This document shows positions 48,164 through 56,194 of a DNA stretch of 56,194 bases, piece after piece. Every line of letters begins with the position of its first letter. The first letter of the stretch is position 1. The DNA is from Chloroflexota bacterium. GTDB lineage: Bacteria; Chloroflexota; Dehalococcoidia; Lucifugimonadales; JACPCL1. The position numbers and the translations under genes were made by a program. Location of the stretch: the NCBI GenBank assembly GCA_016179765.1, contig JACPCL010000036.1:77916-134109 (forward strand), in the 5' to 3' direction. The notes beneath the pieces were generated by a model that saw only the letters and a list, made by a program, of their open reading frames with translations, did no database searches and was not told the DNA's origin.

Positions 48164-50758
48164 ATGACGACGCCCACGTTTTACCAACTGCCAGACACGG
48201 TTCGCCCCCTAAAATACCACCTCACCCTCACCCCGGACCTGACGAAGTTCACCTTTGCCGGCCAGGAACAGGTGGAGATGGAAGTCCTGAAACCTACGGA
48301 CCAGGTGGTGCTGAATGCGCTGGAACTGAAGGTGGAGTCGGCCTGGCTAACGCGGCCCGGCGGGGCCATGGCCAACGCCATCAAGATTGAGCATGACGAG
48401 AAGAAGGAGACGGTCGCCATCACCTTTGGGTCGCCCCTGCCACCCGGGGTGGCCCAGCTTACCATACGCTTCACCGGCGCCCTCAACGACCGCCTCCACG
48501 GCTTCTATCGCAGCACATACCAGTCGCCGGATGGGCGGATGCGCACCATGGCTGCCACCCAGTTTGAACCTACGGATGCCCGTCGCGCCTTCCCCTGCTG
48601 GGACGAGCCATCCCTCAAGGCGACCTTTGAGTGTACTCTGATCATCCCCCAGGGCCTGAGCGCTGTCAGCAACACCCTGGTTGCCGCGGAGACCTTGCGG
48701 GGCGACGGCCTTAAGGCCGTGCGCTTCCAGGAAACGCCCGTGATGTCCACCTACCTCCTGGCCTTCATCGTCGGTGAGCTGGAGTCGGTGGAGGGCCCGG
48801 CCGCCGACGGTACCCTGGTGCGCATCTTCACCACCCCTGGCAAGCGGGAACAGGGGCGCTTCGCCCTGGAGACGGCCATCCAGGTGCTGGCCTACTACAA
48901 CGACTACTTCGGCGTCCCCTATCCCCTGAAGAAGCTGGACCACCTGGCCATCCCCGACTTTGCCGCCGGCGCCATGGAGAACTGGGGGGCCATCACCTAC
49001 CGGGAGGTGGCTCTGTTGTACGATCCGGCCAACTCCACCCCCGCCACCAGGCAGCGCATCGCCGAGGTGGTGGCCCACGAGATGGCCCACATGTGGTTCG
49101 GCGACCTGGTCACCATGGCCTGGTGGAACGACCTGTGGCTGAACGAGAGCTTCGCCTCCTGGATGGCCACCAAGGCCGTGGACCACCTCTACCCGGAGTG
49201 GAACGTGTGGACGCAGTTCATCGCGTCTGACGTGGTCACGGGCATGGGCCTGGACGGGCTGGAAAACTCCCACCCCATTGAGCAGGAGGTGAAAGACCCT
49301 TCGGAGATCAACCAGCTCTTTGACGCCATCAGCTATGACAAAGGGGCCTCCATCCTGCGCATGTTGGAGCAGTTCATTGGCCCCGACACCTTCCGCAAGG
49401 GTCTGCGGGCCTACATAGCGGGTCACACCTATGGCAACGCCCAGGGCCGTGATTTGTGGCAGGCCATGCAGGACGCCTCGGGACATCCCATCGTCTCCCT
49501 GATGGGGAGCTGGATTGGCCAGGCGGGGTACCCGGTGGTGCAGGCCAGGGTGCGCCGTACCTCCGGCAAGTGGCAGGTGGGCTTGCGCCAGAACCGCTTC
49601 CTCTACTCCGGCCTCACCGGGGACCCTGCCCTCTGGCAGGTGCCGGTGTCCGTGGTGAGCAGAGGCGTAGCAACGCCTGACCAGATGGTGATGGGCCGGC
49701 GGGAGGCGACACTGCACCTGGAGAACGCTACCCCCAAGGCCCGGCGCAACGCCTGGGTGAAGCTGAACCCGTCCTACACCGCCTTCTACCGCACCCAGTA
49801 CGAGGAGAAGGAGTGGGCCAGGCTCATCCCTGCCGTGGAATCGGGGGAGCTTGCCGCTGCCGACCGGTTGGGCTTGCAGGCGGACACCTATGCCCTCTCT
49901 CGCGCTCGCATGATTCCTGCCACAGACTATCTGCGCCTGGTGCCTGCGTACAAGAACGAGGAGGAGTACGGGGTCTGGGCAGACCTGGCCATGGACCTCC
50001 GGGCCTTTGGCGCCCTCATCGCCAGGGAGCCCTTCAGCGCCAAGTACCAGGTCATGGCGCGGGGGGTGCTGCGGCCCATCGTGAAGAGGATGGGTTGGGA
50101 CGCCAGGCCAGGGGAGGGTCACCTGGACTCTCTGCTGCGCAGCACCGTCCTGGGCGCCCTGGGGAGCTTTGGCGACAGGGCGACGCTGAACGAGGCCAGC
50201 CGCCGCTTCCTGCGTTACCTGGAAGATCCCAAGAGCCTGCCGCCAGACATCCGGGGCGTGGTGTATGGCCTGGCTGCCCAGAGCGGCGACGCCCACACCT
50301 ACGACTCCATACACAACCTGGCCAGGGCCGAGCAGTTTCAGGAGGAGCGCCTGCGCCTGTACGGCGCCCTTGCCCGTTTTGAGGACACGTCCCTACTGGG
50401 GAAGACCCTTGAGCTTTCCCTGTCCGACGAGGTGCGCTCCCAGGACACCGTTGGCCTGATTGGCCAGGTGGCCATGAACCGCAGGGGCGGCACGCGGTTG
50501 GCGTGGGAGTTCATGAAGGACCGGTGGGAAGAGCTGGACCGCCGCTATGGAGCCGGTGGCTTCGGCATGATGCGTTTGGTGTCTGTCCCGGGTGGCTTTA
50601 CCACGCCCGCGGAGAAGGAGGAGGTGGAGGAGTTCTTCGCGGCGCACCCGGCGCCCTCTGCCACCCGCACCATCCAGCAGTCCTTGGAGCGCATAGAGCT
50701 GAACATCAAGTGGCTGGAGCACAACCGGGCGGGACTCAGGCGGTGGTTTGAGGGGTAG
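48164..50758 (+). CDS. M1-family aminopeptidase
   Basis: 864 residues. Zinc aminopeptidase: substrate-binding GAMEN at 269-273, HEMAH at 305-309 with third ligand E328 in LNESF, and the conserved N-terminal beta-saddle. The C-terminal ERAP1-like helical domain is present. The architecture is close to tricorn-interacting factor F2/F3 and APN-type enzymes. No signal peptide is seen, so it is probably cytosolic. AGGAAGG lies upstream of ATG 48164. Confidence 0.97.
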   Translation: MTTPTFYQLPDTVRPLKYHLTLTPDLTKFTFAGQEQVEMEVLKPTDQVVLNALELKVESAWLTRPGGAMANAIKIEHDEKKETVAITFGSPLPPGVAQLTIRFTGALNDRLHGFYRSTYQSPDGRMRTMAATQFEPTDARRAFPCWDEPSLKATFECTLIIPQGLSAVSNTLVAAETLRGDGLKAVRFQETPVMSTYLLAFIVGELESVEGPAADGTLVRIFTTPGKREQGRFALETAIQVLAYYNDYFGVPYPLKKLDHLAIPDFAAGAMENWGAITYREVALLYDPANSTPATRQRIAEVVAHEMAHMWFGDLVTMAWWNDLWLNESFASWMATKAVDHLYPEWNVWTQFIASDVVTGMGLDGLENSHPIEQEVKDPSEINQLFDAISYDKGASILRMLEQFIGPDTFRKGLRAYIAGHTYGNAQGRDLWQAMQDASGHPIVSLMGSWIGQAGYPVVQARVRRTSGKWQVGLRQNRFLYSGLTGDPALWQVPVSVVSRGVATPDQMVMGRREATLHLENATPKARRNAWVKLNPSYTAFYRTQYEEKEWARLIPAVESGELAAADRLGLQADTYALSRARMIPATDYLRLVPAYKNEEEYGVWADLAMDLRAFGALIAREPFSAKYQVMARGVLRPIVKRMGWDARPGEGHLDSLLRSTVLGALGSFGDRATLNEASRRFLRYLEDPKSLPPDIRGVVYGLAAQSGDAHTYDSIHNLARAEQFQEERLRLYGALARFEDTSLLGKTLELSLSDEVRSQDTVGLIGQVAMNRRGGTRLAWEFMKDRWEELDRRYGAGGFGMMRLVSVPGGFTTPAEKEEVEEFFAAHPAPSATRTIQQSLERIELNIKWLEHNRAGLRRWFEG

Positions 50759-50847
50759 TGCGCTAGGGAAAGAAAGATAGACGAGCTACCAAAGACGCCC
50801 AAGAGACCATGGGAACGGGAGAAAGCAGGGAGTAACCTGCCACAGAG

Positions 50848-50876
50848 TTGACTTCTTGGGAGGACTCTTGGACAAT
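50848..50876 (+). promoter_or_regulatory. Possible promoter of the 50910 gene and dcd
   Basis: TTGACT (50848-50853), 17 bp, GACAAT (50871-50876). The expected start is just upstream of the small gene at 50910. Confidence 0.5.
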
Positions 50877-50909
50877 ACCTACTAGATATTGGAATCACGA
50901 GGTGGCGAT

Positions 50910-51206
50910 ATGCCTACAGCTATGCCTTTATGGTTCTCACCGCCTAGATCGGTGACTATTAGGGTGGGTGTAAACCAAATGAGACGGAGCCCCCTGGGGC
51001 ACGAGGTTGTCATCTCCTGCAAGATAGGAGACAGCCTCCGGAACGCAGTGGTACCAATCCATTACGTCAATGAACAGGTCGGTACTGTTCAGGCCTCGCA
51101 AGTGGGCCAAATAGGCGACTCAATCCTCATTTCGTTTCCAGCGACCTCTGAAGGTACGTCAACCTGGCTCGTTTCGATGGCTGCACTGGCTCAGATAATG
51201 GCCTAG
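50910..51206 (+). CDS. Hypothetical protein in lower-GC DNA
   Basis: 98 residues, family not recognised. Mostly beta-like (SVTIRVGVNQMRRSPLGHEVVISCKIGD, AVVPIHYVNEQVGTVQASQVG). ATG 50910 follows ACGAGGTGGCGAT. Base and codon use differ from the surrounding GC-rich genes and match the following dcd, which suggests the two arrived together. Confidence 0.6.
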   Translation: MPTAMPLWFSPPRSVTIRVGVNQMRRSPLGHEVVISCKIGDSLRNAVVPIHYVNEQVGTVQASQVGQIGDSILISFPATSEGTSTWLVSMAALAQIMA

Positions 51207-51244
51207 GGTGTAACTATAACGCTAACGCTTGGGTTGGGAACCGC

Positions 51245-51799
51245 GTGATTCTATCCGATGGTGAAATATGGGAGGCGTTGGAACGGGGTGAGATTATTAT
51301 TGACCCCTTTCCGAACGACATAGCATTGAAGGCGATTCAGCCTTCCAGTATTGATCTCAGGCTACATGGGCTGCTGAGAAAGCAAAGCCGGGAGCAAATC
51401 AGAGGCGTGACCGTCTATCCACCTGACTTAAACGTCAACGACTTTATTCAGCGATATACAGTACCCGAAGACATAAATGGTGGCCGTGAATTCAGACTGG
51501 AACCCGGCAATTTTGTGATAGCAAAGACGCTGGAACGCATAACGTTGCCTCTAACCATCGCTGGTAGAGTAGAAGGCAAGAGTTCCTTGGCTCGGCTAGG
51601 GATAGCCGTCCACATCACAGCACCTAAGATAGACCCAGGTTTTAGTAACAACATAACATTGGAGATATTCAACTTGGGTCCATTTACTGTCGCACTGCGG
51701 GCAGGAATGAGCATTTGTGTGCTTATCCTAGAAAGATTGGGTAGGCAGGCAAAACAAGGCTACTCAGGGCAATTTCAGACTCCTGCATCTAACGATTAG
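51245..51799 (+). CDS. dcd: dCTP deaminase-like protein
   Basis: 184 residues. Converts dCTP to dUTP for thymidylate synthesis (or, if bifunctional, to dUMP). LSDGEIWEALERGEIIIDPF, IQPSSIDLRLHG and VEGKSSLARLGIAVHITAPKIDPGF are family signatures, and the Glu in NITLEIFNLG is the expected catalytic residue. The start is GTG at 51245. Lower GC and unusual codon use compared with neighbours point to horizontal acquisition, and viral Dcd-like origins are possible. Confidence 0.9.
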   Translation: MILSDGEIWEALERGEIIIDPFPNDIALKAIQPSSIDLRLHGLLRKQSREQIRGVTVYPPDLNVNDFIQRYTVPEDINGGREFRLEPGNFVIAKTLERITLPLTIAGRVEGKSSLARLGIAVHITAPKIDPGFSNNITLEIFNLGPFTVALRAGMSICVLILERLGRQAKQGYSGQFQTPASND

Positions 51800-51821
51800 A
51801 TGTCGCCTTTCTCCTTAATCC

Positions 51822-54107
51822 TCACTCCCGCGCCGTCATCCCCAGGCAGCCGCGTAAGAGCAGCGCGGCCACCTTCTTGTCCAGCGGGTGGTTGCCGTTG
51901 CCGCACTTGGGGGAGTGGATGCAGCCGGGGCAGCCCTCCTCGCAGGGGCACTCCTCCACCACCTTCAGCGTCGCCGACCAGAGCTGCTCCACCAGCTCGT
52001 ACCCCTTCTCCGCGATGCCGATGCCGCCGGCGTGGCCGTCGTAGATGAACACCTGGGGCCGTCCTGTATCAGGGTGCATGGCCGTGGAGACGCCGCCGAT
52101 GTCGGCGCGGTCGCACAGGGCGAAGAGGGGCAGCACGCCAATGGCTGCGTGCTCGGCGGCGTGGAGGCCGCCCGCTAGGTCCATCTTGCGCCCCCGTATC
52201 CAGGCCACCAGGTCAATAGGCAGATCAAACCACAGGGCCACCGTGGTGAACCGGCGCGGCGGCAGGTCAACCATCTCCTCCCCCAGGGTCTCTTCAGTGA
52301 AGTGGGCCTTCCTCTCGTAGCTCACCACCTGGGTGGAGACCTCCACCTCGCCCAGGTAGGCCGTCACCTCCCCAGCCCGCTTCTGCTCCAGGGGGTGCAG
52401 GATGCGGATGTCGGTGTGGTCGCGGCACTGGGTGTAGTAGGGCACGTCCTTTCTGGCGACGTAGGCGGTCTTGGCCTGGGTATCCAGCTCCTCCACCAGG
52501 AACTGGTCGCCGTAGTGAAGGTACACCGCACCCGGGTGAAGCTGGAAGAAGGCGGAACCCTCCTCCACCTGCTCCAGGAGTGCGCCGGTGTCCTTCTCCA
52601 CGACGGCGTAGTCCCCGGCCGAGCCGGAGCGCAGGTTGACGCCTTCGGCGGGGTAGTAGACGCCAGGGTCAAGGAACCACCCTCCTCTGCGCTGATGCAT
52701 GAGGCCCTCGGCGGCAAGCTGCTCCAGACGCTTCTGGAGCGTTGGCCCAAAGAGCTCGACGTCCCGTTGGGTCAGGGGGCCAGCCTCGTAGGCGGCGCAT
52801 AGCAGGTGGGAGTCCAGGATGCGCGGGTTGGCGGGGGCGATGAGGGCGTGCTCCGGCGGGCGGCCAAAGAGGTACTCCGGGTGGCGGGCCAGGTACTGGT
52901 CCAGGGGGTCGTTGCGGGCGATGAGGACGCTGAGGGAAGCGTCCCGCCGCCTGCCGCTACGGCCCGCCTGCTGCCAAGTGCTGCTGATGCTGCCTGGGTA
53001 GCCTCCCAGCACCGTAGCGTCCAGGCTGCCCACGTCTATGCCCAGCTCCAGGGCGTTGGTGGTGGCCACGCCCAGCAGCTCACCGCTGAAGAGGGCCTGC
53101 TCTATGCGGCGGCGGTCTTCGGGCAGATAGCTGGCCCGGTAAGGGCTGACCCTGGACAGCAGGTCGGGGGCCTCCTCCGCCAGGCGCTGGCGCACCGACA
53201 CGTACACCAGCTCCACCTGCCGCCGGGTGCGCGCGAAGACCATGGTCCGCACCCCCTCGCGGAGCAAGCGACGAAAGAGGTCGGCGGCCTCGGAACCGGC
53301 GCTTTTGCGGATGGAGCGGGCCTCGTCCACGATGGGCGGGTTCCAGACCAGGAACTCCTTGCCACCGAAGGGCGCGCCGTCCTCCTCCACCACGGTGAAG
53401 GGCAGGCCTGCCAGGGCCTCGGCCAGCTCCCCCGGGTTGGCGATGGTGGCGGAGCACAGGATGAACTGGGGGTTGCTGGCGTAGCGACGGCAGAGGCGGC
53501 GCAGGCGGCGAATCACGTTGGCCACGTGGGAGCCGAAGACGCCCCGGTAGACGTGGGCCTCGTCCAACACCACGTAGCGCAGCCCCTGGAAGAGGCGCGC
53601 CCAGGCCCGGTGGTTGGGCAGAATGCCCAGATGCAGCATGTCCGGGTTGGACAGCACCACCTGGGCGGTGCGCTTGATGGACTCCCGCGCCTCTCTTGAC
53701 GTGTCGCCGTCAAAGATGCCCGCAGCCACAGGTAAGCCGAAGGCCTTAAGGGAGCGGAGCTGGTCCTGGGCCAGGGCCTTGGTGGGATAGAGGTACAGCG
53801 CACGGGCCGAGGAGTCGGCCAGGGCCGAGGCCAGCACTGGCAGATGGTAGCAGAGGCTCTTGCCGCTGGCCGGCCCTGTGGCAACGATGACGTTCTCTCC
53901 CCGGGCGAGGGCGTTAATGGCCTGGGCCTGGTGGGTGTACAGGCCGGCCATCCCCAGGCGGCGCAGCGCCGTTTCCAGGGCAGCGGGCAGAGGCGTACGC
54001 GGCTCGCTGTAGCGGGCCTGACGCGGGGGCAGGCTCTGGCGGTGGACCACCTGGCCGCTGTAGCCGGAGCTGCCTTCAAGGCGCTGGAGGAAGCCCGATA
54101 CATCCAT
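51822..54107 (-). CDS. MrfA-like DEAD/DEAH helicase with DUF1998 four-Cys domain
   Basis: 761 residues. Walker A ATGPASGKS at about 76-84, DEAH box VVLDEAHVYRG, and helicase C-terminal motifs (TTNALELGIDVG, QQAGRSGRR). The C-terminal DUF1998 region ends in four cysteines (CPCEEGCPGCIHSPKCG), the metal site of MrfA/YprA proteins. B. subtilis MrfA repairs mitomycin-type lesions. The family also includes Hrq1-like enzymes. It is followed on the same strand by no further gene. Confidence 0.93.
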   Translation of the reverse strand: MDVSGFLQRLEGSSGYSGQVVHRQSLPPRQARYSEPRTPLPAALETALRRLGMAGLYTHQAQAINALARGENVIVATGPASGKSLCYHLPVLASALADSSARALYLYPTKALAQDQLRSLKAFGLPVAAGIFDGDTSREARESIKRTAQVVLSNPDMLHLGILPNHRAWARLFQGLRYVVLDEAHVYRGVFGSHVANVIRRLRRLCRRYASNPQFILCSATIANPGELAEALAGLPFTVVEEDGAPFGGKEFLVWNPPIVDEARSIRKSAGSEAADLFRRLLREGVRTMVFARTRRQVELVYVSVRQRLAEEAPDLLSRVSPYRASYLPEDRRRIEQALFSGELLGVATTNALELGIDVGSLDATVLGGYPGSISSTWQQAGRSGRRRDASLSVLIARNDPLDQYLARHPEYLFGRPPEHALIAPANPRILDSHLLCAAYEAGPLTQRDVELFGPTLQKRLEQLAAEGLMHQRRGGWFLDPGVYYPAEGVNLRSGSAGDYAVVEKDTGALLEQVEEGSAFFQLHPGAVYLHYGDQFLVEELDTQAKTAYVARKDVPYYTQCRDHTDIRILHPLEQKRAGEVTAYLGEVEVSTQVVSYERKAHFTEETLGEEMVDLPPRRFTTVALWFDLPIDLVAWIRGRKMDLAGGLHAAEHAAIGVLPLFALCDRADIGGVSTAMHPDTGRPQVFIYDGHAGGIGIAEKGYELVEQLWSATLKVVEECPCEEGCPGCIHSPKCGNGNHPLDKKVAALLLRGCLGMTARE

Positions 54108-54120
54108 GCTTTCTCCATCT

Positions 54121-54206
54121 CCTTCCCCCTTTGACGGGGGAAGGTTGGGATGGGGGTGAACAAAGCCCTTCCCCCCACCTCAGTCCTCCCCCACAAGGGG
54201 GGAGGA
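54121..54206. repeat. Inverted pair of REP-like elements
   Basis: 54121-54160 (CCTTCCCCC..GGGGGAAGG then TTGGGATGGGGGTGAA) and 54171-54206 (CCCCCCACCTCAGTCC.. then GGGGGGAGGA) in opposite orientation, between DUF503 and the helicase. Confidence 0.75.
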
Positions 54207-54214
54207 GATAGTCA

Positions 54215-54508
54215 CTACACCCCGCTGATGACCTCCGTCTGGACATCCACCACCTCTGCGTCCAACCGCAGGGCCTGGATGAAGCGCACCACGTTGGACA
54301 GCGTTTCGTCGGCGTGGCGAGCGTCGTTGCTCACGCAGGCGAAGCCCAGGGTGGCCAGGCCCCAGACGTCGTTGTCCGCCACCTCAGCAATGGAGACGTT
54401 GAAGCGGCGTCGCACCCGGTCGGCGACGGAGCGCACGACCTGGCGCTTGTCCTTGAGGCTGCCGTTCTCCGGCATCCTGAGCTGAAGTGTGCAGACGCCA
54501 ATGTGCAT
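54215..54508 (-). CDS. DUF503/YlxP-family protein
   Basis: 97 residues. MHIGVCTLQLRMPENGSLKDKRQVVRSVADRVRRRFNVSIAEVADNDVWGLATLGFACVSND is the signature of DUF503, small proteins often encoded near rbfA/infB, function unresolved. ATG 54508 is chosen because the family begins there; upstream codons come from a repeat. It is flanked on both sides by inverted repeat pairs. Confidence 0.92.
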   Translation of the reverse strand: MHIGVCTLQLRMPENGSLKDKRQVVRSVADRVRRRFNVSIAEVADNDVWGLATLGFACVSNDARHADETLSNVVRFIQALRLDAEVVDVQTEVISGV

Positions 54509-54520
54509 AAGTCCTCTCTT

Positions 54521-54634
54521 ACCCCCTATCCTAGCCTTCCCCCGCAAGGGGGGAAGGAACATGGGAGACGCGGCGATGTTCCCTCGCCACTCCTTTCCTC
54601 CCCCGTGGTGGGAGGGGACCGAGGTGGGGGTGAA
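54521..54634. repeat. Inverted pair of REP-like elements
   Basis: 54521-54558 (ACCCCCTATCCTAG then CCTTCCCCC..GGGGGAAGGA) and about 54592-54634 (TCCTCCCCC..GGGAGGGG then AGGTGGGGGTGAAAC) in opposite orientation, between MFS and DUF503. Confidence 0.7.
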
Positions 54635-54653
54635 ACCTGTTATGCAGCCTATC

Positions 54654-54681
54654 GTAGGGGCGCAGCATGCTGCGCCCCTAC
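54654..54681. repeat. GTAGGGGCG palindrome
   Basis: A loopless perfect palindrome with 14-bp arms, GTAGGGGCGCAGCA and complement, 16 bp after the MFS stop on the minus strand. Related to 23890 and 38770. Confidence 0.75.
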
Positions 54682-54697
54682 ATCTGCCACATCTGCA

Positions 54698-55951
54698 TTA
54701 CGTCGCCGTCTCCTGGGGCGTGTCCTTCACCCTGCGGACGGGGGACAGGGCCAGCACCGCTGTCGCCAGGAGGGTTGCCACAGCACCCAGGGCTAACGTC
54801 CACCTCATGCCTACAAAGGAGACCGCCGCGCCGGCCAGCAGCGCCCCCAGGAAGGTCGCACCCACGCTAAGCCACCGCACCGTGCTGTTCACGCGTCCGC
54901 GCACCCTGTCTGGCGTCACCGCCTGGCGCAGGCTCAGTTCGTTGATATCGTACACCGTCCAGGCCCAGTCACCCAAAAGCTGCTGGGCAACCAGGAAAGC
55001 CCCTGCCAGGACAAGGGGCCCCCGCGCCAGGGGGATAAACAGCATCGCGACCCCTATGAAGAGGCCCATGGCCACAAGCACTGGGCCGATCCCGAACCGG
55101 TGGGTGAGCCTAGTCGCTAGGAAGGCGCCGCCCAGAGAGCTTACCCCTCCTACGGCAAAGATCATGCCCAGGACGCCGGGGGCAAAGCCCAGCTCCCGGA
55201 TGCCGAAGAGCAGGATCAGCGCCCCGATGACGCCGTTGGACAGCCCCCGCAGCACGTGCGCCACGGACAGTGCTCGCAGCAGGGGATGACGCCACAAAAA
55301 CCGCAGCCCTTGCACGAGCTCTCCTTGCAAAGAGGCCGGCCCTTGTGGGCCAAGGGGCCCAGGCTGGGTCTCCCTTACCCGGATGAGCATAAGCAGCAGG
55401 CCGGACACCGCAAAGGTGGCAGCGTTCACCGCCACGGACACCATCGCCGACCAGAGTTGCACGATCCAGCCGCTCAGGCTAAAGGCGCCAATCTCCATTG
55501 CCGAGGCCGTCGCCGACATTTTGGAGTTCGCCTCTACAAGCTGGTCCCGCCGTACCACCACGGGCACGAAGGACGGGTGCGCCACGTCAAAGAACACGTC
55601 CAGTAGCCCGGCAATAAATGCGACGGCGTACATCTGCTCCATGCGAAGCACGCCTGCGAAGTAGGCCGCGGGAATGGAGGCTAACGCCAGGGCCCGGCCT
55701 GCGTCGGCGGCCACCAGTACCAGCCTCCGGCGCAACCGGTCCACCCATACGCCCGCAGGCAGCCCCACAACCAGCCCTGGCGCTGTGCCTGCGGCGGCGA
55801 GCAACGCCATCTGCTGGGGGGACGCCTCCAGCACCAGCACGGCGGTAAAGGCGAGCGCCCCCATGAGGGAGCCGAGGGTCTCGGCTGTGTGCGCCGCCCA
55901 GAGCTTCAGGAAGTCTCGGTTGTTCCAGAGGGAGGAAGGCGCGGCATTCAC
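54698..55951 (-). CDS. MFS transporter (MFS_3/enterobactin-exporter type)
   Basis: About 417 residues with some 10-12 hydrophobic helices. NNRDFLKLWAAHTAETLGSLMGALAFTAVLV, GLPAGVWVDRLRRRLVLVAADAGRALAL (MFS motif A) and DVFFDVAHPSFVPVVVRRDQLVEANSKMSATASAMEIG are typical of the family of putative drug or siderophore exporters. GTG at 55951 is chosen because family homology begins there; the frame is open to 56122, but upstream residues look non-conserved. Substrate unknown. Confidence 0.88.
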   Translation of the reverse strand: MNAAPSSLWNNRDFLKLWAAHTAETLGSLMGALAFTAVLVLEASPQQMALLAAAGTAPGLVVGLPAGVWVDRLRRRLVLVAADAGRALALASIPAAYFAGVLRMEQMYAVAFIAGLLDVFFDVAHPSFVPVVVRRDQLVEANSKMSATASAMEIGAFSLSGWIVQLWSAMVSVAVNAATFAVSGLLLMLIRVRETQPGPLGPQGPASLQGELVQGLRFLWRHPLLRALSVAHVLRGLSNGVIGALILLFGIRELGFAPGVLGMIFAVGGVSSLGGAFLATRLTHRFGIGPVLVAMGLFIGVAMLFIPLARGPLVLAGAFLVAQQLLGDWAWTVYDINELSLRQAVTPDRVRGRVNSTVRWLSVGATFLGALLAGAAVSFVGMRWTLALGAVATLLATAVLALSPVRRVKDTPQETAT

Positions 55952-56188
55952 AGGCGGCTCATGACGACGCTTGCCCTTGGGAGCGTATAGTGACAGCACA
56001 AATGAGCAGGATGTAGTATACACGGTAATGTATCTGTGGCGCAGCCTTCGGGCTGCCGGACCTATCCCATGAGCTTCCTTGACTCCCACAGGGGCGAGTG
56101 CCAGAATAGCGCATACGGACATAGGGCATCTGGAATCTTGCTTGTATGCCAGTATGTCCCTATGTCAGTTCTCCCGCAGGAGGCAGCT

Positions 56189-56194
56189 ATGGCG
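56189..56194 (+). CDS. Start of a gene running off the window
   Basis: AGGAGG (56178-56183), 5 nt, then ATG GCG at the very end. Only two codons are visible, so no product can be named. It is divergent from the MFS gene. Confidence 0.5.

Noticed and set aside
56118-56166. 9-bp inverted repeat GACATAGGG/CCCTATGTC upstream of the last gene
   Set aside because: It could be an operator, but the arms are 31 bp apart and the gene is cut off by the window, so there is too little to support a call.

Overview
The window is GC-rich (about 60% or more by eye) bacterial DNA packed with genes. The gene content suggests a Chloroflexota bacterium of the Dehalococcoidia/SAR202 kind: a run of paralogous CaiB/BaiF CoA-transferases, a GuaB3-type IMP dehydrogenase-like protein, a Lin0512-family protein, an MrfA-like helicase and several DUF4386/SRPBCC proteins. 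This placement is inferred from gene content alone. No rRNA is present to confirm it.

Layout. 1-3554 (+): the tail of an unknown gene, gyrB with a near-consensus promoter, and a HigBA toxin-antitoxin pair. 3581-13057 (-): a long co-directional block, in transcription order P1-family peptidase, Rossmann/DUF2520 reductase, panB, panC, two unknown genes, surE, tRNA-Ala(CGC), tRNA-Arg(CCT), a DsbA/FrnE-like gene with an in-frame TGA, obg, nadD and pyrE. 13500-14778 (+): guaB3 with its own promoter and terminator. 14868-23895 (mostly +): TPR, SRPBCC, DUF502, HD-GYP/LuxR, small membrane proteins, two methyltransferases, a GDPD and an AlkD-like protein. 23916-28990 (-): lipB and the 2-oxoacid dehydrogenase E2, E1-beta and E1-alpha, with a secreted-protein gene inserted on the other strand. 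29177-30331: a winged-helix regulator, a strong divergent promoter, an unknown protein, three tandem 13-14-codon lysine-rich micro-ORFs and a 27-bp perfect hairpin. 30373-32557 (-): VapBC, a broken DUF4386 gene, SRPBCC and tRNA-Met. 32652-38582 (-): four CaiB/BaiF CoA-transferases and a Lin0512 protein. 38824-39240: a transposase remnant. 39337-48070 (+): rpoB and rpoC separated by an unusual 624-bp spacer, ending in a strong terminator. 48164-51799 (+): M1 aminopeptidase, an unknown gene and a dCTP deaminase in lower-GC DNA. 51822-55951 (-): MrfA-like helicase, DUF503 and an MFS transporter. A new + strand gene starts at 56189.

How the genes fit together. The pantothenate block pairs PanB and PanC with a candidate ketopantoate reductase (DUF2520) and a P1-family aminopeptidase. 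Some members of that peptidase family release beta-alanine, the substrate PanC needs. LipB would make the octanoyl precursor of the lipoyl group carried by the adjacent E2, which works with E1-alpha/beta. obg-nadD-pyrE is a tight housekeeping operon.

Main points of interest. (1) The FrnE-like gene reads as one 210-residue protein if the TGA in its UPWC active site is selenocysteine, with a small hairpin at SECIS distance. (2) Three tandem micro-ORFs encode MAKQPSKPAPKKK-type peptides, each with its own Shine-Dalgarno. (3) The Obg GTPase has degenerate G1 and G3 motifs. (4) The CoA-transferase cluster has one member lacking the expected catalytic Asp. (5) Several families of palindromic repeats are present, one of which supplies the 3' end of a coding sequence.
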